A stretch of DNA of 64,000 nt from Zygaena filipendulae (taxonomy: Eukaryota > Arthropoda > Insecta > Lepidoptera > Zygaenidae): contig OU015675.1 of assembly GCA_907165275.2 (NCBI GenBank), positions 2,187,501 through 2,251,500 of the forward strand. The letters run 5' to 3'. The notes beneath the pieces were generated by a model. It did not search any database. It saw nothing but the letters and a program-made list of their open reading frames with translations, and was not told the origin of the DNA. This document shows positions 10,031 through 20,883 of the stretch, in pieces. The stretch's first letter is position 1. Each line of letters opens with the position of its first letter. Position numbers and translations under genes: made by a program.

Positions 10031-10500
10031 TTGTGCCAGCGTAAAAACTCTGTTCCATACCGTGGTCCGGCCAGGAACCATCATCACACAGTACACTGAT
10101 TTTTCTGCCGGCGACTTATTGCTACTTTTTTTAGTCGCGGGAAATTTAAAATAGGGACACGTGCAGATAAGTCCTTGCACACGAGCGACGAGCGACTACC
10201 TGCCTATCGCATCTTTTGAGTCGCGGGAAATTCAAAATAGGTTCACGTAACCAGACATGTCGCTGCAAACGAGCGTCGAGCGGCTTGCATGAGGTTGCAC
10301 CGGGGTGTTTTTGACGCGGCGACAATAAGTCACGTGACCAAATGTGACCAGATTTTGTGTGTTCTGTGGATTTATCGCTGCAAACGAGCGTCGAGCGGCT
10401 GCATGAGGTTACACCTTAAAACGGGTTAACTTACTAACATTATCACGTGACATTAACATCAACGTTAACGCAGATGGAGCAGTAGCATTAAATGCTAAAC

Positions 10501-10579
10501 CAGTTGTCTTGTCATTTGTCAAAACGACATTTCGTTCACCAGAAAAAGAAATGTCGTTTTGACAAATGACAAGCAACTG
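10501..10579. repeat. Short foldback (25-bp perfect inverted repeat) upstream of POLE2
   Basis: Positions 10508-10532 are the exact reverse complement of 10549-10573. With one unpaired base the match extends to 10501-10532 and 10549-10579, around a 16-base loop. The core word is TTTGTCAAAACGACATTT. It lies 95 bp before the POLE2 ATG, so it is in the promoter or the 5' UTR. It is probably a MITE remnant; a regulatory hairpin is a guess. Confidence 0.85.
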
Positions 10580-10673
10580 ACTTTTTTAATCAGTTCAAAA
10601 AAGCGGGACTTTATTTTTTTCTGAGTGAATTTTTGTTAAGTTTTCTGCGTAAAATAAATTAAAATACTAAATC

Positions 10674-12254
10674 ATGGAAGATCCGCAGAAATTACGTGCT
10701 GAAGTGAACAATGCGTTTAAACTTAGTGGTTTCACTGTACGAAGAGAAGCGAGTATGTTTGTTGCGGAGCAAATATCCTCACTCGCTCCACAAGAGCGAC
10801 GGAAAATTATTGATAAATTAACATCTCATTTGCTGCACCAGTGTTTGTCACACCCGGTATTAGAAAAGGAACACCTAGAAGTGGCTTACAGAGAGTGCTC
10901 TTCCCTAGGTCTCGAGGAAAACGAAACTATTTTCAATGTCATTGACGCTTTTAGTGCACCGAAGCTCACTTACGACAACGAACGCAAGAAGTTCGTCAGA
11001 GATGCGAGTAGAATAACTAATTTGTATCCCGAACCGAAGTTTAAGGCACAGTATTTGATAGATCGATACACAATTATATGGCAGAGGACTGTTAGGAACA
11101 AACTGTTCGCTCGAGAAGCATTGTCAATGGCGGAAGAAGAGAAAAAATTTAATTTGCGCAAAATAGAGGTATTGCTTAGTTCTTCTAGTAGGATTGACGA
11201 TGTGATTACTTTGGGCCTCTTAACTCAGCTTACAGAAGGTAAATATTATTTGGAAGATCCCACTGGGAGTGTCCTGCTCGATTTGACAGAGACTAGATAT
11301 CATTCTGGATTATTTACTGAAAGCAGTTTCGTGCTAGCCGAGGGCTACTACGATGATAAAGTTTTACATGTCATGGGTTTAGTCTTACCACCACCTGAGA
11401 GTAGAGCAGTTTCTTTACCATATTTTGGTAATATAAACACGTTTGGTGGTAAATCCAAGAACCTGCTTAAAATGTCTAAAGGTCTGCTGCAAACTGAGCG
11501 AGACAACGAAGATGGAATGATAATTTTTTTATCCGATGTTTGGTTGGACAATTTGAAAGTTATGTCCAAGCTGAAAACACTGTTGTCAGGTTACAACAGC
11601 TATCCACCCATAGCTTTTGTATTCATGGGTGAATTCTTGTCATGCCCCTATGGATATGAGCATAGCACACAGCTAAAAGCAGCATTAACAAACTTGGCGG
11701 ATATGATAATTCAGTTTAACGAACTCAGAAAAACTTGTAAATTTGTATTTGTACCTGGTCGTGGTGACCCTGCTGCACCAAATATATTACCAAGACCAGC
11801 GATACCGGACTCTATTACTAAAGGAATAAGAGACAGATTAGGTGATTCTGTTGTATTTACAACCAATCCTTGTCGTTTGCAGTATTGCACACAAGAAATT
11901 GTACTATTCAGACAAGATTTGGTTATGAAAATGTGCCGTAATGCTGTGCATTTTCCTGAAACTGGCGATGTACCTGATCATTTGACGAAAACTTTACTGA
12001 GTCAATGTACACTTTCACCATTGTCATTGAGCGTCCAACCTGTGTACTGGAAGCATGCTGATGCACTGAGTTTATATCCGATGCCAGATTTAGTGGTCAT
12101 TGCAGATCATTTCCAACCGTACTCACGGTCCTACCAAGATTGCCAGGTGATAAATCCAGGATCGTTCCCAAGGACAGAGTTTTCATTTAAGGTGTATGTG
12201 CCAGCAACAAAAACTGTTGAAGATTCACAAATACCCAAAGAAGAAGACTCATAA
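10674..12254 (+). CDS. POLE2: DNA polymerase epsilon subunit 2 (POLE2)
   Basis: This is the non-catalytic B subunit of DNA polymerase epsilon, which pairs with the catalytic subunit and links the leading-strand polymerase to the replicative helicase in the nucleus. The frame codes for 526 residues; human POLE2 is of nearly the same length. An N-terminal helical domain covers about 1-75. An OB fold covers about 174-240 (ITLGLLTQLTEGKYYLEDPT). A calcineurin-like phosphoesterase domain, inactive in B subunits, covers about 280-500 (FLSDVWLD, FVFMGEF, VPGRGDP at 361-366, NPCRLQYC, and VINPGSFPRT near the end). The start is the first ATG of the frame and fits the family's N-terminus. The coding region is one exon. 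The gene sits only 185 bp from the end of the giant palindrome and converges with the FRRS1 homologue. Confidence 0.97.
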   Translation: MEDPQKLRAEVNNAFKLSGFTVRREASMFVAEQISSLAPQERRKIIDKLTSHLLHQCLSHPVLEKEHLEVAYRECSSLGLEENETIFNVIDAFSAPKLTYDNERKKFVRDASRITNLYPEPKFKAQYLIDRYTIIWQRTVRNKLFAREALSMAEEEKKFNLRKIEVLLSSSSRIDDVITLGLLTQLTEGKYYLEDPTGSVLLDLTETRYHSGLFTESSFVLAEGYYDDKVLHVMGLVLPPPESRAVSLPYFGNINTFGGKSKNLLKMSKGLLQTERDNEDGMIIFLSDVWLDNLKVMSKLKTLLSGYNSYPPIAFVFMGEFLSCPYGYEHSTQLKAALTNLADMIIQFNELRKTCKFVFVPGRGDPAAPNILPRPAIPDSITKGIRDRLGDSVVFTTNPCRLQYCTQEIVLFRQDLVMKMCRNAVHFPETGDVPDHLTKTLLSQCTLSPLSLSVQPVYWKHADALSLYPMPDLVVIADHFQPYSRSYQDCQVINPGSFPRTEFSFKVYVPATKTVEDSQIPKEEDS

Positions 12255-13466
12255 TTTGTTGGTATAAGATATAAGAAAATATAAACTGATTGTGGTGTAA
12301 TACAAAAAATTCACTGTACAGTAACTAATGTACAGTTAAAACTGAGGTTTCAAAGTGATAGGAAAAAACATTTATTTGAACAGTAATTTACTGTAAATAA
12401 TAAAAGTAAGTAATTTACTGTAAATAATAATCACTGTTTAGTAAAATTAGGTATTAGTTTTATTTAAATTCTATTTACAGTGATTTAATCTTAAGTTTTA
12501 AAATCCAATGGTACAATATTTGATAATACATAATAATTATTAATTAGAATATAACTAGTATACAATTAGGCTTATAAATATATTTTGATTACTAATATTA
12601 TTAATGTTTATGATTCTTTGAAATGTTTACACCTGAGTATTTCCTACTAATTGTAGGATTTGCAAAATAAATCCATTGACATCTTTATTAGATTCTTTTT
12701 TTTTGTTATTTCCAGCTTAACTATTTCTTGGATTATTTAATTTTTATCGACTTGTGAAAACGCATGCGCCATGCACTTATCAAGCTAACATTATTTACTT
12801 TTTTGGGTTCACCTTTCATAAAGAAAATTTTATTTTTGCATCATGCTGTGACTACTTATTTAAAAAAAGGCGGGAAATTGATAATATGATAAGTCCGGCC
12901 ACGGCCAATCTATCGGAGTGAGTTGCTGCTAAAGTCTATAATGATAGCGACTTATTAGTCGCTGACACATACATAGGTACTTATGTACAATGTTCATCCT
13001 TACTAACATTATAAACGCGGAAGTTTGTATGTATGGAATATGGATGTACATATTGTTTGTTTTATTGAAACTACAATAATATATATCCCGGAATTCCCGC
13101 TGTATCTCCGAAATTAACGCGGGTTAATAAATTATAGCGTTACCAAATTATTATTTTTTTAATTTACCTTTTAATCTCGTTTAACAAACACCGCTAAAGC
13201 AGAGACTTTAATAATATATCTTTAATAGGTATATCTTCGACCGACCCCACTCACTAATCTCAAAAGTAAACATCTCACCAATGACAAAGTTGAAAAACGT
13301 AATCTTTGGAACCACGTAGTTTCTTGGAATTCGAGACACGTGGACTTGCTCTGTGGCCGGACCTGCTCCATTGCAAATCTGACATCAATACCTAGGTGTA
13401 CAGTTACGTACAAATACTAATTACATAACATAATAAATACAATGATGACTCTGGGCGGGTCGCCCT
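12255..13466. other. POLE2 3' flank; convergent intergenic region
   Basis: AATAAA-type signals occur around 12400 and 12665. A GTAATTTACTGTAAATAATA word is repeated at about 12384 and 12407. A degenerate Lep1-like Helitron lies at about 13003-13135 (TCCTTACTAACATTATAAAC to ATTAACGCGGGTTAATAA). No gene is seen. Confidence 0.5.
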
Positions 13467-16400
13467 TCACGCTCCCATCATGGCGTTGTACGCGTCGTCG
13501 ATTGGCGCCACGGCGATGAGGCAAATCATGGCTACCCCCACCGCCAGGGCGCCGATGACGTAGAGACCCAGCATCGCCCTCCTGAAGCTCGAGAACTGTG
13601 GACAAGCGTCGTTGGCAATTTAGAAAGATAATCTAGCTAGAGCATAATCCCACGCCCCTTTACTAAATAGTTAATTGTACCAATTTTATATGTATGTCTA
13701 TTATCTGTTATTAATCATAAATTAAGAATTGACTATCTCCTTCTACACTCTCACACTCTACCACTCAGCCTACCTGTCGGGAAAAAAAAAAATTTTTCTC
13801 CTCAAGCCTTTTAACTCCGAAAATAATTTGATATGGATATTTTGATAAGTTTTAGTAAAATTGTTAGTTAAAGAAATTTTAACAGTAGGTAGTATACTCC
13901 GACCATCGTAAAAGTCACTAGCGTGATGTCACGCATGATGTAAGACATAGGTAAACAACAAGTATGGCGGCCAACGCTTGACGATAATATCCGAACTACG
14001 ACAGACGAAACGGAATGTCTCCATTTTAGTATCCTTTAATACCTAGAGAGATAGAAAAAGAGAGCGAGAGAGAGAAAGATCCATCGAGAGGCCAACGCTC
14101 TTTCCTTGCGTGATGATTTCTACAGTTAGATATCTCCTACCGCAAGCCGCGTAAGGAACTTCGTTTCTTTGCTTCAATTATTTGTGCTGCTAAATTCTAA
14201 TCGACTCTGAACTCTGAAGTGATGTCTATTAATTTTATCTGTGTGTAGTTATATCTTACCGGCGCATCAAGACTCAAGTCAGCTTGCGTGACGGGCCTCG
14301 GCTGGCCGAGCATGTCTTTCATAGGGAATGCGTTCACCCGGCCACTTCCGAGACGGGTGTCGTTCACGCATGTCATTAGCTGTGGATAGAGCTTCGTCAC
14401 AATCACCCCCACTTGATGATTTAACACAATATTATTGATAGCTAATAAGCAAAAAACAAATGCGTGAAGCAGTGATCACATCGTCTCTTTAGCGATATTG
14501 GCAGTGGCAGGTAGGTACATACTTATTATAGGTATTGAAATAACAACAGACGAGCGAAAAGTATAAATTATAGGTTCCCGCGGGACTTCCAGGTTAAAAT
14601 ATAGATAGATAGGTATAAACCTTTAAATTTATCCTTAAAAATCGTAAAAAATTAGATCAATTGGCAGGAAAACCGATTTGTGGTCCATTTGTATACCAAA
14701 AGTCAACTAACAACGATGCGATGAGTCACACTTACTCCTCCCGCGACCTTCTATGTTACGTAAGAACAAAACAGAATCTAACTCGTTCAGATACAAGTAA
14801 ACTAAAGTGGTTCTCATTACCCTGTGGCTCCGATTCCCCCGTGTTCCCCTACATACTTATTATAGGTATTGAAATAACGACAGACGAGCGAAAAGTATAA
14901 ATTATAGGTTCCCGCGGGACTTCCAGGTTAAAATATAGATAGATAGGTATAAACCTTCCACATGAATCACTATCTATTGGTGAAAACCGCATGAAAATCC
15001 GTTGCGTTCGTTTTAAAGATCTAGGGATACATAGCGATTATAGAGACAGACAGCGGGAAGCGACTTTGTTATATACTAAACTTAGTACTCAATTAATATT
15101 TTCAAATTACCGAACTGCTATTTTTAAGTTTTACAAGTCTGCCTTACGGTTTTTAGAAAAAAAAAAGCATGTGCCGAAGTTTTATAAAATTGCATTTCCC
15201 GAAACCAGTTTTATAAAATTTTCAAGCACAAATTTTTTACTTTTTACTTTTATATTGTTTATATGCTGACCTACCTATACCGATCGTAGCATATACCTAC
15301 CACTGCCAACTTGGCCAATTTGACGATGTGAGACTTTGACATACACTTACTGTTAGGATAATGTGCATGATGACATGGAACACTACGAACGCTGCCAGGA
15401 TGTACACGCTCCACGGGGGCAGTTCGGCCTTGGGCAGGTATACCGCCATAAACAGCGATACCACTGGAAAAACGATGATGATTATGACCTAGGTATAAAT
15501 TTATAGTGATTATGTGTGGGTAAGTAGTTACTGTGATTTGGCAATTCAATAACATCTCATGGCATGAGATATAGGTATACCTACCTACCTATTCAGCATC
15601 TATGAACAGTTACCGACTAGCTGTTGCCAACGGTTTCACCCGCGTTAATTTCGAAGTCCCGGCGGGAATATCGGTGTAAAAAGTACCCTAACGTCCTTCT
15701 CTGTTTCCCTGAGAACTACAATGCAAAATTTCATGATGATCGGTTGAGTGGTTAAGGCAACAAACAAACAAATAAATAAACCCTCTTCCGCATTTATAAT
15801 TTGGGCGCCAGTTCTATCTGTGTGTATAGCACTATAGGCCTTTGATATCAAACTATGGCGAATTTTTATATAGGACCGTTTATTTTCCAAAACACAAAAG
15901 GATTAAGGACATTCTTCCTTCGAGATTCTTGAAGCAAATGTTAATTAAGATTTTATGATAATCTATAGGTACTCACTTCCGAAAATATGTGCAAGGTTTC
16001 CACCAGAAAAGTGCAGCCAGTTGAATAGTGATCTTCTCTTAGTGCCGGGGTGTGGTCTGAAGAATGCTCCTGTGAAACAAAATGTAGGTTCATCATCAAT
16101 GGAAAATGCCTCAGGGTCTGACGTAGATTGAAAGCTTAGAATCCTTGTGCCTATTGTACCTACCTATTAATAAACTCAATGTACTGTTTATTCCCTCATA
16201 ACTTTGTCTCGATTACAATCAAAGTCTCTATCGTTAGTCTATTTCGGAATCGTAATTGGGACGAGTACTTACAACGTAACCTACTTTTCTTCTGTGTTGG
16301 TTAGAACCAAAAAAGTTGGGGCATAGCCAGGTGCTTATTTTTTTTGTTCGTGCCCACGATCAACATTTTTTAAACCCAATTAGTTAGGTACCTACCTCGT

Positions 16401-19400
16401 TAAAGCCAACCAATTTGTGGTTTGTTATTGTTAGCTTTGTGAAACTGAGGTCGTGTAAGTTATTTGAAACCCTCTGCATAATATCTACTCACCGATGGGT
16501 TGCAAGAAACATAACACAACTGTTATGATGCCAGTGATGGAGTGAGGGTTTTCGCCAGTGTCGATCCAACCGCCAACTTCCACCAGGATGAGGATGAAGC
16601 CGGCGATGGTCAGTATCCAGGTCACTACCATCAGCAATCTGTGGAACTGATGGGGAATATGCAGTAATTCTTATCTGACCTATATTAAAAGTTAATTAGC
16701 TGGTATAGGATTCATATTAAATTGTCTCAATTATCGTCTGGATAAGTTATGCGAGATTTGAAATCATGGCTATTAGCCATTGATGACATTACTTTGTGTT
16801 AAACACAATGTCATCTAAGTTGCATAGTTTAGAAGAATAAGTGAAAGAAAAGAAGAGTAACAAACGAAGAAAGTATACCTACATATAAAGTGAGTATGAC
16901 AAGATGTATCTAATAAGGAGGTATATTGATCAGTTGGAAAATATCCTTAGGAAGACGACGCAACCATCTCTCTGGATGCAGTTAAAAATATTTTACTGTA
17001 CAATAATTATAAAAGTAAAATGTTGTATCTATTCTACTTATTTTAAAGTTTTTAAATATGTGCTATTGTATGAAAGAAGTCTCAAATTTTTCATCTCAGA
17101 GATACTACAATTTTAATCTCGGAACAGCATCTCACTACTCCAAACAATTTCTAATCCTAAACTGGAAATGACATGAATCTACTGAATCTAGTAAATAACT
17201 TACTGTGAACCAAACGTCCGTTCCAGCCAATTTTTGACCAACCCATGTCTGCTTGTAGTATCTGTGAGACAAACAAACAACTTACGTCAAGGATAATATA
17301 GACAGGCGAGATAAGGAGCGTGAGAAAATATTAAATTATCCTATATTGTATGCTTTCTAACTTTGTAGCTCACCTAGCGAATAGTATACCAATAGTTGAG
17401 GAGCAAATCCAAGCGAACATCATGAAGCACCCGTGAAGTTTCAGCAACAGCTTGGGGGCGCTGCCCGCGACCCCAACAGTGGACAGGGACATCGGCTCTC
17501 CCGTAGACTCGTACGCCAGGGTATGGAAGCCCACGCGATTTGCATCTTGAAATAGGTATGATAAATGGTAGGTACAATTAACTAAGCAAGACGTGCCTTC
17601 GGAGTGTTTAGAAATGTGTTGAAAGATGAGATGGAGTTGATGATAATAATCAGACTGGGATGCTATTTTAGAACCTGGAGATGATTTTAGGAACTGTGAT
17701 TTTTTTTCTTAAATGTGTGATAGCGCTTGTAAGTAGGTACATGTGACTGGTAGAGAATGCCTTAGGCATTAAGCCCGCCTTTTGTACAATAAAATGCAAT
17801 AAAGTTATTTAAATAAATAAAACAAATATGTACGTACCTATAATTTTAATAACTAGCTGTCCCCCGCGGTTTCACCCGCGGTAATTTCGAAGTTCCCGCA
17901 TGAATACCAGGAAAAAATATAGATATAAACCTTCCTCATGAATCACTTTATCTGTTGTTGAAAATCGCATGAAAATCAGCGTAGGCCTAGGCTTAAAGAT
18001 CTAAGCATATATAGGGACATACAGATACTGGGAAGCGACTTTTCTTTACTATGTGATTGCGAGATAAATAAATAAATACAGCATTGTTTTTTTAGATATC
18101 TAAGACGAGAATCTCATCCTGAATACCCTCCTTCATTAGTTTAAACCCACACCAAGTAAGTATAGTTAGTAGGTACCATAATATATAGTATACCTTTCAT
18201 CGACGTTCCAGCCACGATCATCAAATTGAACTTCTGCGTCATCAAATTGAAGTCTTGACCATTCACACGCGAGACTGCATCTCTCGACAGTTTGCAGTAA
18301 AGTTTCCCATCTATCATTGAAGATTCCTTCAATCTTATTATCTCTTGAGGTGAAGCGCTCCGGCTGACGTAAGGTTCTACCTTAGCGTAAGTCCAAGACG
18401 TGTAAGGTTTGATTTTTCCGTCGACATTTACACATTCCATGGCGCTATCGTCTCCCATGCTAGCGTCTTGACTTAGCGCCGCTGCTACATACTTAGGGTT
18501 TCCTGAACCTTGTATTTCAAAAGTGTATTTGTCTCCTTCAACGAAAACTGCCACTATGGCTTTGCAGTTGCCATTTTCGACACAGTTTTTGGGCACACCG
18601 AAACAAAGTTTTGTGTCGCCACAGCCTTGGTATATTATATCAAATGGCGCTGGGGTAGTATTTGGCTGAAAAAAGAACACGAATCGTTATTAGTAGTTCA
18701 ATACTTATCGAAGTAATGTCGATTTTAATTTCAAGAGGAACGATCTAGTCTGCACAAGTGATAAAAACGTAGTTCTGGTTCCAAGGTTTAGTGTTAGAAA
18801 ACTAGAGCTAAGCATAAGGTTACTTTACTTACTCTAGATTCCATGATCACTGGTGGTGCTTGCGTGTTTCTTAGTGTGCTTGACACAGGGGTTGGAGTGG
18901 TGATGACGGTGTCAGGAGTCACCACCTCTACCAATGGCGACTCCACATTCTTCCAAAACGTTGCGTAGCTTTGTGCTACCGTTGCTCTGCAATTTAATGT
19001 AAATGTGTTAAAAATTTCAATAAACAAGGATATGATAGAACTTTTATCAGGCACAGTTTATATTAACATCAATAATGGATAGGTATATCGAGATTCAGAA
19101 GCATAAGGAGTCAAGGAGATAATAAAAATCATATGTATATATTATATACTATCTTACCTAAATTCCAGGCTCCCCAAGAAGTCAGTTGGCGCTTGCCACT
19201 GGAAGGTGAGAGCTGGTTTTTCTTCAGGATTGGAGTGTGTCACGGTGTCGTTGTAGCCACGACAGCTGATGATCTTAGTAGACTCGGGGTCTGGGACTGT
19301 TGTGAACTTACCCACTATTGTTTCTGGATCCTGGGAAACCAGGTAGAGTTGATGGTAGAAATCGTCTTACAATTGCATCAGTGCAGTGGTTAAACAAGAA

Positions 19401-20869
19401 ATACATAATTGATCAAAAGATGTGATTGCAAACAAAACAAATCGGATAGCCGTGCCCATAACCTTGCCTGGGCGACAGTCCAACGGGTCGAGGTTCTATA
19501 TTCCAATCCAATACGTATAAAAAGTGTGATATTTAAATTTCCACTGACCTGGATCAGTCTTGCCTGAAGTATAAATCCTCCAATAGGCACGGGCGCCCCT
19601 GCCGGGCTCCCAATAGTGACGTTCAGGGTGTCTCCCTGGTGGACCTGAGGCGCCGAGGTGAGGATGATGTACGGAGGTACCGACGACTGAGGCTGGATGG
19701 ATTCGTGACGCGGCAGCTGGTCTACGCAGGCCTATTGATATAATAATATGTAGATCGTCATTAATATCTCGTCTTTATAAATAAAAACGAATGATTTTAT
19801 GTTTGTCCGCTATACCTACCTTCTTAAACCATTAATGCGATTGTGATGAAACTTTGGCGAATAAATCTGCATACGTTAACGAAGGTTCCTGATATAAAGA
19901 GTTCCTTTTCAAAGGAAAAGTCAAAGTCAGTTTGTATTTATGGTAAGTATAGTAAGTAGGTATAGTGATAATTAATGTTTCTCAGTAGGTAAGCAGCCTT
20001 AGGTATTACAATACGGTTACTGTACCTACAATATAGTTAAGTATTTTAGTTATGTATTTTTAATCATTGTCAATCAAAATCAAATTAATAACAAACGAAG
20101 TCAATTTTCTATTTTAATTGTTTTCATTATCTCGGATTTAATGGGACTACGGAATAGAAGAAAACTTGTGTTGTAAGTCTCCCAGAGATAGGAGTTATAG
20201 ACGTTTGAGCATCACCACTTTTTGCTCAATGTACCTATAAGTTTTCGCATTCCGCAAGGCTCCAGCGGAAGACCACCGCCGGGTGGTTCACCACCCGACT
20301 TGTGCTGAGCTGGCCGCCTTTTTGTCACAACATAGTGTCAAATCTCAACTGTTTAATTATTTTAAAGTGGGTGTCCGTTTCTCAATCGTACGATGGAGTC
20401 CGCCTGACGGGTGGGCTTGGCGCGTTGACGATTTCTCAGTAGCATAGATAATATTATAATATAATGTACAATCTCAATAATATAATGTACAATAATAAAA
20501 ATCCTTCGGTAACACCGTTGATCAGTTCGGCGGCCGGCGTCTGTCTGTCGGTTGAGAGGCGAACCCTCAATACTTGTTATTGTATAATTGTTGTAGATAT
20601 AGGTACCTACGTGTGCTGTAAATTTTTGTGTTGTGTCAAATAAAGTTGTTTCAATTCATTTCAATTTCAATTCACTTCAGTCATGTTTTTCTATTCTAGA
20701 TTAAAATTATGTCATTGCTCTTATTTATAGCCCTATGATTTTTTGTTTTAAAAAAAAAGTAAAGTTAACTTACTCCAGGGGGAGCCCCTGAACCATGCTG
20801 GTGTGATGTCTGGATCAGTGCTAAGGTCGTCACCAGCAATAGATTTAAACTTCTTTTCCTTGGGAGCAT
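13467..20869 (-). CDS. FRRS1: Ferric-chelate reductase 1 homologue (reeler, DOMON, cytochrome b561)
   Basis: Twelve minus-strand exons join in phase to 638 residues: 20869-20774, 19731-19549, 19330-19158, 18986-18833, 18665-18194, 17545-17374, 17261-17204, 16646-16493, 16069-15977, 15463-15351, 14379-14260, 13595-13467. All introns have GT-AG ends. A signal peptide covers about 1-24. The reeler domain covers about 33-165 (GGFILQARLIQ, CRGYNDTVTH, TFQWQAPTDFLGSLEFRATVAQ). A Thr/Pro linker is followed by a DOMON domain at about 213-360 (GCGDTKLCFGVPKNC). Six membrane spans form the cytochrome b561 core, with haem-ligand histidine candidates H397 (KLHGC), H438 (FHRLL), H471 (NPHSI) and H507 (NWLHF). 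Relatives reduce ferric iron across a membrane. The nearest fly gene is CG8399. An acceptor at 20882-20883 just before the ATG suggests a non-coding 5' exon further upstream. Confidence 0.95.
14517..14957. repeat. Nearly identical 107-bp direct repeats in an FRRS1 intron
   Basis: Positions 14517-14623 and 14851-14957 differ by about one base; both hold GAAATAAC, GACGAGCGAAAAGTATAAAT, TTCCCGCGGGACTTCC and AGATAGATAGGTATAAACC. The right copy runs on into degenerate Helitron sequence. The 227 bp between them shows no gene. Confidence 0.85.
15616..15800 (-). mobile_element. Lep1-like Helitron in an FRRS1 intron
   Basis: CTAGCTGTTGCCAACGGTTTCACCCGCG marks the 3' end and CCGCATTTATAATTTGG a damaged 5' end. 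The CAAAATTTCATGATGATCGG block is present. It does not disturb the exon at 15463-15351. Confidence 0.7.
17749..17822 (+). repeat. 3'-tail repeat, copy 1 (AGAGAATGCC...CCGCCTTTTGTAC)
   Basis: The block AGAATGCCTTAGGCATTAAG, CCGCCTTTTGTACAATAAA and an (AAAT)n tail recurs inverted at about 45590-45640, 52785-52900 and 61585-61685. A fixed 3' end with a simple tail is usual for LINE or SINE 3' ends. The autonomous source is not visible. Confidence 0.55.
17853..18060 (-). mobile_element. Lep1-like Helitron variant in an FRRS1 intron
   Basis: The 3' end is CTAGCTGTCCCCCGCGGTTT then CACCCGCGG. The interior has ATGAATCACTTTATCTG, GCATGAAAATCAGCG and GGGAAGCGAC, which define a second subfamily also seen at about 30140-30345. 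Confidence 0.7.
20250..20690. other. Repeat-like sequence in the first FRRS1 intron
   Basis: A GC-richer stretch (20255-20330) with CCGCCGGGTGGTTCACCACC is followed by AATAAAGTTGTTTCAATTCA and repeated TTCAATT words near 20640-20680, which resembles a retroelement 3' tail. No domain is recognisable. Confidence 0.35.
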
Positions 20870-20883
20870 TTTGTGTATTCTGA

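Larger units (their letters stand above)
7322..10488. repeat. Right arm of a giant inverted repeat (palindrome)
   Basis: This is the inverted partner of 416-7318, about 3.17 kb long, ending 185 bp before the POLE2 start codon. The centre is at about 7320, with GAGGT at 7311-7315 facing ACCTC at 7325-7329. A word containing CGCTCGACGCTCGTTTGCAG and a nearby CACGTG occurs at both outer ends and on both sides of the centre, so each arm may itself be one element with repeated ends, present twice head to head. The arm lacks the hAT found in the left arm and keeps the single target word at 7748-7755. Confidence 0.9.

Noticed and set aside
9660..10058. 132-codon open frame on the minus strand
   Set aside because: It follows the three-copy tandem repeat in the palindrome arm; the left arm breaks it and there is no recognisable domain.
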